The translations under genes and the position numbers were made by a program. A stretch of DNA of 64,000 nucleotides from Bordetella genomosp. 12 (lineage in GTDB: Bacteria > Pseudomonadota > Gammaproteobacteria > Burkholderiales > Burkholderiaceae_B). Shown piece by piece: positions 58,023 to 64,000 of this stretch. The DNA is taken from positions 1,850,226 through 1,914,225 of the forward strand of contig NZ_NEVU01000003.1 of assembly GCF_002261355.1 (NCBI RefSeq), given 5' to 3'. Every line of letters begins with the position of its first letter. The stretch's first letter is position 1. The notes under the pieces are model-generated. The model saw only the letters and a list, made by a program, of their open reading frames with translations. It ran no database searches and had not been told where the DNA came from.

Positions 58023-58892
58023 ATGAAGGCGATCCAGCCGGCCTCGCGCTATCTACGCGCGCAAGGCCGCGAAATGCACTACGTCGAATGGGGGCAACCC
58101 GACGCGCCCACGGTCATCCTGTGGCATGGCCTGGCGCGCACCGGCCGCGATTTCGACGACCTGGCCCGGGAACTGAGCGCCGAGTGGCGCGTGATCTGCC
58201 CGGATACGCTGGGCCGCGGCCTGTCGCAATGGAGCCCGCGGCCGCGCCAGGAGTATCAGCTGAGTTTCTACACCCTCCTGGCCCAGGATCTGCTCGATGG
58301 CCTGGGCATCAAGCAGGCCGCCTGGGTAGGCACCTCGATGGGCGGGGCCATAGGCATGCTGGCCGCGGCGACCTGCCTGCGCGATCGCCTGACGCATCTG
58401 GTGATCAACGACATCGGCCCCACCCTGCCCGGCCCGGCCATGAAACGCATCCAGGCCTATACCGGCAGCCCGCCGGCCTTCGCGACGGTGACGGAGCTCG
58501 AACAGTGGCTGCGCGGCGCCTATAAGCCCTACGGCTGGCAAAGCGATGAGCAATGGCGCCGCATGAGCGAAACCTCGGTGCGTCGCCTGCCCGACGGTCG
58601 GGTCACGCTGCACTACGATCCGGCCATCGTCGGGCAGTTCGAGCTCTACCCCGACGACTATGAGCGCTGGGCCGCCTACGACAGCATCCACCAACCGCTG
58701 TTGCTGCTGCGCGGCGAGCAATCGGATCTGTTGCTCGAGGACACGGCCCGGGCCATGACCGAGCGCGGTCCGCGCGCGCGCCTGATCACCTTTGCCGATT
58801 GCGGGCACGCCCCCAGTCTGAATGTCCCCGCGCAGATCGAACCCGTACGTCAATTTCTCGCCCAGCATCGCGCCCGAGGAGAGTCCGCATGA
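58023..58892 (+). CDS. Alpha/beta hydrolase
   Basis: The 289-residue protein has the catalytic triad order of the fold: nucleophile Ser105 in GTSMGG, Asp235 in RGEQSDLLLED and His262 in DCGHAPSLN. The oxyanion loop is LWHGLARTGRDFDDL. It cleaves an ester, lactone, amide or C-C bond of an unknown molecule. It is the first gene of a five-gene unit and overlaps the next gene by 4 nt (ATGA), so it is tied to the importer. Confidence 0.88.
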   Translation: MKAIQPASRYLRAQGREMHYVEWGQPDAPTVILWHGLARTGRDFDDLARELSAEWRVICPDTLGRGLSQWSPRPRQEYQLSFYTLLAQDLLDGLGIKQAAWVGTSMGGAIGMLAAATCLRDRLTHLVINDIGPTLPGPAMKRIQAYTGSPPAFATVTELEQWLRGAYKPYGWQSDEQWRRMSETSVRRLPDGRVTLHYDPAIVGQFELYPDDYERWAAYDSIHQPLLLLRGEQSDLLLEDTARAMTERGPRARLITFADCGHAPSLNVPAQIEPVRQFLAQHRARGESA

Positions 58893-60061
58893 AACGCATC
58901 CTGGCAGCCACCCTGACCAGCCTTACGCTTGCCGCCCCCGTGTTCGCCGCCGATCTGGTGGTCGCGCACGTCTACGACAAAACCGGCCCGCTGGAGGCCT
59001 ATGCCAAACAGACCCACAACGGCCTGATGATGGGCCTGGAGTACGCCACTCAGGGCACCATGACCGTGGCGGGTCGCAAGATCCGGGTCATCGAGAAGGA
59101 CAACCAGGGCAAGCCCGACGTCGCGCGTGCGCAACTGGCTTCGGCCTATGCCGACGACAATGCCGACCTTGCCGTCGGGCCGACCTCTTCCGGCGTGGCG
59201 CTGGCCATGCTGCCGATTGCCGAAGAGTACGAAAAGATCCAGTTGGTCGAACCGGCCGTGGCCGATTCGATCACCGGCGAAAAATGGAACCGCTACATCT
59301 TCCGCACCGGCCGCAACTCATCCCAGGACGCGGTGGCCAACGCGGCGGCCTTCGATCAGGAAGGCACCTCCATCGGCATGCTGGCGCAGGATTACGCCTT
59401 CGGGCGTGATGGCGTAAGGGCTTTCAAGGGCGCGCTCAAGCACGCCAAGATCGTCCACGAGGAATACCTGCCCGCCAACGCCACGGACTTTACCGGTGGC
59501 GCCCAGCGCCTGTTCGATGCGCTCAAGGACAAGCCGGGACGCAAGATCATCTTCATTCTCTGGGCTGGCGCGGGCAACCCCTTCAAGATCGCCGATCTGG
59601 ACCCCAAGCGTTACGGTATCGAGATCGCCACCGGCGGCAACACCCTGGCGGCCATGACACCGCTCAAGAGCCTGGCCGGCATGGAAGGCGCCACCTATTA
59701 CTACTACGGTATCCCCAAGAACCCCATCAACGACTGGCTGGTGACAGAACACCAGAAGCGCTACGGCCAACCGCCCGACTTCTTCACCGCCGGCGGCATG
59801 TCCGCGGGCATCGCCATCGTCGAGGCCCTGAAGAAAACCCAGGGCAAATCGGATACCGACACGCTCATCAAGACCATGGAGGGCATGAGCTTCGACACCC
59901 CCAAGGGCAAGATGACCTTCCGCCCGCAAGACCACCAGGCCATGCAGTCGATGTATCACTTCCGCATCAAGAACGATCCGTCCGTGCCCTGGGCGGTGCA
60001 GGAACTGGTGCAGGAGATCACGCCTGACAAGATGGACGTGCCCGTCCAGAACAAGCGCTAA
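58889..60061 (+). CDS. Periplasmic substrate-binding protein of a branched-chain-amino-acid-type ABC importer
   Basis: The 390-residue precursor has a signal peptide (ILAATLTSLTLAAPVFA, cleaved near residue 22) and a type I periplasmic-binding fold. VYDKTGPLEAYAKQTHNGLM, VGPTSSGVALAMLPIAEEY and IGMLAQDYAFGRDGVRAF are LivJ/K-family elements. The family also binds amides and aromatic acids, so the ligand is open. The ATG at 58,889 overlaps the hydrolase stop. The ABC components follow. Confidence 0.9.
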   Translation: MKRILAATLTSLTLAAPVFAADLVVAHVYDKTGPLEAYAKQTHNGLMMGLEYATQGTMTVAGRKIRVIEKDNQGKPDVARAQLASAYADDNADLAVGPTSSGVALAMLPIAEEYEKIQLVEPAVADSITGEKWNRYIFRTGRNSSQDAVANAAAFDQEGTSIGMLAQDYAFGRDGVRAFKGALKHAKIVHEEYLPANATDFTGGAQRLFDALKDKPGRKIIFILWAGAGNPFKIADLDPKRYGIEIATGGNTLAAMTPLKSLAGMEGATYYYYGIPKNPINDWLVTEHQKRYGQPPDFFTAGGMSAGIAIVEALKKTQGKSDTDTLIKTMEGMSFDTPKGKMTFRPQDHQAMQSMYHFRIKNDPSVPWAVQELVQEITPDKMDVPVQNKR

Positions 60062-60064
60062 GCC

Positions 60065-60826
60065 ATGCTGGAGACACGGTCGATCGAGATCCGGTTCGGC
60101 GGACATACCGCCGTCGATGGCGTCAGTGCGCGGTATGCCCCCGGCACGCTGACAGCCATCGTGGGTCCGAATGGGGCGGGCAAGACCACCTACTTCAACC
60201 TCATATCGGGGCAGTTGCGCGCCACGGCGGGATCGGTATGGCTGAACGGCCGTGACCTGACCGGACTGGGCGCGGCCGCGCGCATGCACGCCGGCGTGGG
60301 CCGGGCATTTCAACTCACGCAGTTGTTTGCGCGCCTGACCGTGCATGAGAACGTTCGGCTGGCCTTGCAATCACGCGCGCAGGGACCGGGTTGGCGCCAT
60401 ATCCGCCTATGGCGCACTTGGCGCAGCGACCGTTCGCTCATCGAGCGCGCCGATGCATTGCTCGCGCGCGCGCGGCTGCAACACCGGCGCGACCAGGCCG
60501 CCGCCGACCTGCCTCATGGCGACCAGCGCAAGCTGGAAATCGCCATGCTGATGGCGCTCGACCCGGTGGTCTTCATGTTCGACGAGCCCACCGCCGGCAT
60601 GAGCGTCGACGACGTCCCCGTCATTCTCGACCTCATCCGTGAACTCAAACAGGATCCAGGCAAGATCATCATGCTGGTCGAACACAAAATGGACGTCGTG
60701 CGCGAGCTCGCCGATCGCATCGTGGTGCTGCACAACGGCCGCCTGATGGCAGATGGACTGCCTGCCGAGGTCATCGCCTCGCCGTTGGTGCAGCAGGCCT
60801 ATCTGGGCACGGGGCAAGCCGCATGA
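60065..60826 (+). CDS. ABC importer ATP-binding protein (LivG-type)
   Basis: The 253-residue ATPase has Walker A VGPNGAGKTT, the LivG insertion after it, DLPHGDQRKLEIAM as signature (LPHGDQRKLEIA replaces the usual LSYGQQR form), Walker B FMFDEPTAGMS and the LVEHKMDVVREL switch region. It works with LivF and the two permeases. It starts 3 bp after the binding protein and overlaps the next gene by 4 nt. Confidence 0.92.
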   Translation: MLETRSIEIRFGGHTAVDGVSARYAPGTLTAIVGPNGAGKTTYFNLISGQLRATAGSVWLNGRDLTGLGAAARMHAGVGRAFQLTQLFARLTVHENVRLALQSRAQGPGWRHIRLWRTWRSDRSLIERADALLARARLQHRRDQAAADLPHGDQRKLEIAMLMALDPVVFMFDEPTAGMSVDDVPVILDLIRELKQDPGKIIMLVEHKMDVVRELADRIVVLHNGRLMADGLPAEVIASPLVQQAYLGTGQAA

Positions 60827-61554
60827 AGCCGCTTTTACGACTGCGCGATGTGCATACGCACATCGGGGCGTATCACATCCTTCATGGCGTAGATCTCGAT
60901 GTTCCCGAAGGACAAGTCACCATGCTGCTGGGGCGCAATGGCGCGGGCAAGACCACGACGCTGCGCACCATCATGGGCCTGTGGCAGGCCTCGCAAGGCA
61001 AACTGGAATTCGACGCCAGCCCGGTCAACCCCACGCCCCCGGACATGGCGCGCCGCGGCATTGCGTACGTGCCCGAAAACATGGGCATCTTCGGCGGCCT
61101 GACGGTCAAGGAGAACCTGCTGCTGGCTGCGCGCCAGGCGCGTCATGCCAAGGATATCGACGCCGGCCGGCTGGAATGGATATTCGGTTTTTTCCCTGCC
61201 CTGCGCAAATTCTGGCTTTATCCCGCAGGCAACCTCTCGGGCGGGCAAAAGCAGATGCTGGCAGTGGCACGCGCCATCATCGAACCGCGGCGGCTGCTCA
61301 TCGTCGATGAGCCCAGCAAGGGTCTGGCGCCGGCCATCGTCCAGAATATGATCACCGCGTTTTCCGAACTCAAACGCAGCGGCACGACCATCCTGCTGGT
61401 CGAACAGAACTTCGGCTTCGCACGCCAGCTGGGCGATCAGGCCGCCGTCATGGACGACGGCCGCGTCGTGCACTGCGGCAGCATGGCCGCCTTGGCCGAC
61501 GACCATGCCCTGCAACAGCAATTGCTGGGCCTGTCCCTGGGGAGTCATCAATGA
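60823..61554 (+). CDS. ABC importer ATP-binding protein (LivF-type)
   Basis: The 243-residue ATPase has Walker A LLGRNGAGKTTTLRT, signature NLSGGQKQMLAVARA, Walker B LLIVDEPSKGLAP and LVEQNFGFARQLGDQAAVMD as the switch region, the LivF layout. The start overlaps the LivG-type stop by 4 nt and its stop overlaps the permease start by 4 nt. Confidence 0.92.
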   Translation: MKPLLRLRDVHTHIGAYHILHGVDLDVPEGQVTMLLGRNGAGKTTTLRTIMGLWQASQGKLEFDASPVNPTPPDMARRGIAYVPENMGIFGGLTVKENLLLAARQARHAKDIDAGRLEWIFGFFPALRKFWLYPAGNLSGGQKQMLAVARAIIEPRRLLIVDEPSKGLAPAIVQNMITAFSELKRSGTTILLVEQNFGFARQLGDQAAVMDDGRVVHCGSMAALADDHALQQQLLGLSLGSHQ

Positions 61555-62570
61555 GCACTGCGCTTTCCACACCAGAAAGCAGCCTGCCGGCCGCTCGCCG
61601 CGACTATCTGCCCTTCCTGCTGGTCGCGGGCCTGGCTGTCCTCGCCCTGCCCCTGGTCGGCTCCTGGTCGACCTGGCTCACGCTCACCGTGGCCGGACTT
61701 GCCATGGGAATGATCATCTTCATCGTGGCTTCCGGCATGACGCTGGTGTTCGGCCTGATGGACGTGCTGAACTTCGGCCACGGGCTGTTCATCGCCATCG
61801 GCGCCTATATGGCCACCACGGTGCTCGCGCTCATGGGCGGCTGGACCGAAAGCCCCAGCCTGCTGGCCAATCTGGGCGCTATCGTTCCGGCGCTCGTGAT
61901 CGGCATGCTGGTCGCCGGCGCCGTGGGCGCCGTTTTCGAGCGGCTGATCGTGCGCCCTGTCTACGGCCAGCACCTCAAACAGATTCTGATCACCATGGGC
62001 GGCCTGATCATCGGCGAGGAGCTGATCAAGATGATCTGGGGACCCCAGACCATTACGCTGGCGCTGCCCGCCGCCTTGCGGGGGGCGCTGCTGTTCGGGG
62101 ATGCCGCCATCGAAAAGTTCCGGCTGCTGGCCCTGGTGATCGGGCTGCTGGTATTGGCGCTGCTGCTCTGGATACTCAATCGCAGCAAACTGGGCCTGCT
62201 CATACGCGCCGGCGTGGAAGACCGCGAAATGGTCGAAAGCCTGGGTTATCGCATTCGCCATCTCTTTATCGCCGTGTTCGTGGCGGGCTCCATGCTCGCG
62301 GGTCTGGGCGGCGTGCTCTGGGGCCTGTATCAGCAGTCCGTCGTGCCGCAGCTGGGCGCGCAGGTCAACGTGCTTATCTTCATCGTCATCATGATAGGTG
62401 GCCTGGGCTCCACGGCGGGCTGCCTGATCGGTGCGCTGCTGGTGGGCCTGATGGCCAACTACACCGGCTTTCTGTTGCCCAAGGCGGCGCTGTTCTCAAA
62501 CATCGCGCTGATGGTTGCCGTCCTGCTGTGGCGGCCGCAAGGCGTCTACCCCGTCACACAAACGCGCTAG
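61551..62570 (+). CDS. ABC importer permease (LivH-type)
   Basis: The 339-residue membrane protein has about eight to ten hydrophobic segments, including GLAMGMIIFIVASGMTLVFG, the GLMDVLNFGHGLFIAIGAYM family motif of LivH and IGGLGSTAGCLIGALLVGLM near the end. The N-terminus carries a hydrophilic leader of about 20 residues. It pairs with the LivM-type permease, whose ATG is 4 bp after its stop. Confidence 0.92.
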   Translation: MSTALSTPESSLPAARRDYLPFLLVAGLAVLALPLVGSWSTWLTLTVAGLAMGMIIFIVASGMTLVFGLMDVLNFGHGLFIAIGAYMATTVLALMGGWTESPSLLANLGAIVPALVIGMLVAGAVGAVFERLIVRPVYGQHLKQILITMGGLIIGEELIKMIWGPQTITLALPAALRGALLFGDAAIEKFRLLALVIGLLVLALLLWILNRSKLGLLIRAGVEDREMVESLGYRIRHLFIAVFVAGSMLAGLGGVLWGLYQQSVVPQLGAQVNVLIFIVIMIGGLGSTAGCLIGALLVGLMANYTGFLLPKAALFSNIALMVAVLLWRPQGVYPVTQTR

Positions 62571-62574
62571 CACC

Positions 62575-63621
62575 ATGTCACTCCTTTCCGGCGACCCTCC
62601 CCGCAGCCGCGTCCTGGCCGCGCTGCTCATCCTCATCGTGCTGTTGTTGGCCATCGCACCCTTTGTCTTTCCGGGGCCGCGCGCGCTTGCCGTGGCCGCC
62701 AAGATCCTGGTGTTCATCGTCCTGGTGGCCAGCTATGACCTGCTGCTGGGCTATACCGGCATCGTCAGTTTCGCCCACACCATGTTCTTTGGAATCGGCG
62801 CCTACGGGATCGCGATTGCCAGCACGCGCATGGAGCCAGGCTGGGCCGCCATCGGCACCGGCCTGCTCGTCTCGCTGCTGATCTCCCTGCTGTTCGCCCT
62901 GCTCATCGGTCTGGCCAGTCTGCGCGTCAGGGCGATTTTCTACGCCATGATCACCTTGGCCGTGGCCGCGGCCTTCCAGACATTGAGCTCGCAACTCTCG
63001 TGGCTGACGGGCGGCGAAGATGGCTTGAACTTCAAGGTGCCGCAGCTATTGCGGCCGGCCTTCAAGGCCTTTGGCCAGCCCGTGCTAGGCCTGAACATCG
63101 ACGGCCGCATCATCACTTACTATCTGATCTTCCTGGCCACGCTCGTGCTGTTTCTGCTGTTGCTGCGCATCGTCAACTCGCCCTTCGGCCGCGTGCTGCA
63201 GGCCATACGCGAAAACGCCTTCCGGGCCGAGGCCCTGGGTTACCGCAGCGTGATCTATCGCAGCGCCTCCAATGTGCTGGCCGCGATTTTTGCCACGCTG
63301 GCCGGCGCCCTCTACGCACTCTGGCTGCGTTACAACGGGCCCGACACCACCTTGTCCTTCGAGATCATGCTCAACATTCTCTTGATGCTGGTCATCGGTG
63401 GAATGGGCACGATGTACGGCGCCGTCCTCGGGGCGACACTGTTCGTGTTCGCGCAAAGCTATCTGCAAGACGGCCTGCACGTCATCCACGACGCCGCATC
63501 GGGTGTGCCGTTGCTCACGCCCTTGTTCGAGCCGGATCGCTGGTTGTTGTGGTTGGGTGTGCTCTTCGTGCTCTCGGTCTATTACTTCCCGGGCGGCATC
63601 GCCGGCAAACTGCGCCGCTGA
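62575..63621 (+). CDS. ABC importer permease (LivM-type)
   Basis: The 348-residue membrane protein has LLGYTGIVSFAHTMFFGIGA, the LivM counterpart of the NFGHG motif, and GGMGTMYGAVLGATLFV near the end. ALGYRSVIYRSASNVLAAIF is the cytoplasmic EAA-like loop. The ATG at 62,575 is taken; the longer start at 62,515 overlaps the previous gene. It ends the unit; a 16-bp palindrome with no U-tract follows. Confidence 0.91.
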   Translation: MSLLSGDPPRSRVLAALLILIVLLLAIAPFVFPGPRALAVAAKILVFIVLVASYDLLLGYTGIVSFAHTMFFGIGAYGIAIASTRMEPGWAAIGTGLLVSLLISLLFALLIGLASLRVRAIFYAMITLAVAAAFQTLSSQLSWLTGGEDGLNFKVPQLLRPAFKAFGQPVLGLNIDGRIITYYLIFLATLVLFLLLLRIVNSPFGRVLQAIRENAFRAEALGYRSVIYRSASNVLAAIFATLAGALYALWLRYNGPDTTLSFEIMLNILLMLVIGGMGTMYGAVLGATLFVFAQSYLQDGLHVIHDAASGVPLLTPLFEPDRWLLWLGVLFVLSVYYFPGGIAGKLRR

Positions 63622-63667
63622 CGCGCGGCCTGGCCGCGGATCAGCCCCGGCGCCGGGGCAAAAAAAA

Positions 63668-64000
63668 GGTTCATCGCGCAATAGCGTGGAGGGATTTGGC
63701 AAGTTTTCGTACTCTTAATGGCAGGAATTTGCCATCAGGAGTGCGTGGAGATGCTGGATCGCAAGCTGCTGGAGACGTCGGGAGGCTGGCAAGGCTATGC
63801 CGTTGAACGCGTGGAGTGGCCCGAGGGCGCAGGACGCACGCTGTCGATCTATTTGAAGCCAACCGCCAAGGTAATGCTGTGCGAGCAGTGCGGCGCACGA
63901 TGTCGCCAGGTCCATGAGACCACGGTGCGACGGGTGCGAGATCTGCCGCTATTTGAGTACCGGGTTGTTCTTCACGTGCCACGCCGGCGCCTGTTGTGTG
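63668..64000 (+). mobile_element. IS1001-like element (ISL3 family), left part
   Basis: The transposase gene inside it and a clean change of sequence character support an insertion here. The left end probably begins at GGTTCATCGCGC (about 63,668), straight after a run of eight A residues, which suits the AT-rich targets of ISL3 elements. The right end lies beyond the window, so the terminal inverted repeats and target duplication cannot be checked. A small hairpin (ATGGCA, TGCCAT) lies at about 63,719-63,736, just before the transposase start. Confidence 0.75.
63751..64000 (+). CDS. ISL3-family transposase (IS1001-like), N-terminal part
   Basis: The visible 83 residues start MLDRKLLETSGGWQGYAVER and carry CEQCGARC, the zinc-finger region typical of ISL3 transposases, followed by VHETTVRRVRDLPLFEYRVV. 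This matches the IS1001 transposase pattern known from Bordetella. The gene runs off the right edge; the DDE catalytic domain is not visible. The ATG at 63,751 follows GGAG; GTG starts at 63,741 and 63,745 are alternatives. Confidence 0.88.
   Translation, partial: MLDRKLLETSGGWQGYAVERVEWPEGAGRTLSIYLKPTAKVMLCEQCGARCRQVHETTVRRVRDLPLFEYRVVLHVPRRRLLC

Noticed and set aside
63644..63659. 16-bp palindrome GCCCCGGCGCCGGGGC as an intrinsic terminator of the importer operon
   Set aside because: On the plus strand it is followed by A residues, not U; kept only as context for the IS insertion.

Overview
The window is high-GC (about 65%) proteobacterial chromosome. Several features point to the Bordetella/Achromobacter group of the Alcaligenaceae: LPS-type sugar genes, a System II cytochrome c maturation operon, the cutA-dsbD pair, an lptM-lysA pair with cyaY divergent, and an IS1001-like (ISL3 family) transposase at the right end. 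Bordetella is the best guess; the species cannot be fixed from the sequence alone. No tRNA, rRNA, CRISPR array or prophage was seen.

Region 1 (1-20,488) is most of a surface-polysaccharide (O-antigen type) locus. It holds the 3' end of a probable Amj-type lipid II flippase, a FlaA1/WbpM-type sugar-nucleotide dehydratase, two reverse-strand glycosyltransferases, an AsnB-type amidotransferase, another glycosyltransferase and an ABC-2 exporter (Wzm/Wzt). A methyltransferase with a long C-terminal heptad-repeat tail follows, then two more glycosyltransferases, a three-gene aminotransferase/dehydrogenase/N-acetyltransferase module and a second AsnB-type amidotransferase. The module fits synthesis of a UDP-2,3-diacetamido sugar, and the amidotransferases could turn uronic acids into uronamides. 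No Wzy or Wzx is visible, so export should be ABC-dependent. In that pathway chain length is set by a terminating enzyme, and the methyltransferase that overlaps wzt is a strong candidate for a WbdD-like terminator and ruler.

Region 2 (20,530-45,018) is core housekeeping: ssb, an MFS transporter, uvrA, a glutathione transferase, a LuxR-type regulator, dgt, aroB-aroK, penicillin-binding protein 1A, cyaY, lptM-lysA, ccsA-ccsB with cytochrome c4, engB-hemB, a DMT permease, cutA-dsbD and a HIT protein. Strong stem-loops separate most units.

Region 3 (45,036-54,323) is the spc/alpha ribosomal operon on the minus strand, rplN through rplQ with secY, infA, rpmJ and rpoA. It has its own promoter-like sequence and a leader of about 270 nt. 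The S10 part of the cluster is not next to it.

Region 4 (54,402-64,000) holds an LpxO-like hydroxylase, an aldehyde dehydrogenase, a divergent AraC regulator and a five-gene unit. That unit encodes an alpha/beta hydrolase and a branched-chain-amino-acid-type ABC importer, and looks like an uptake-plus-hydrolysis module for an unidentified small molecule. The window ends inside the IS1001-like element.
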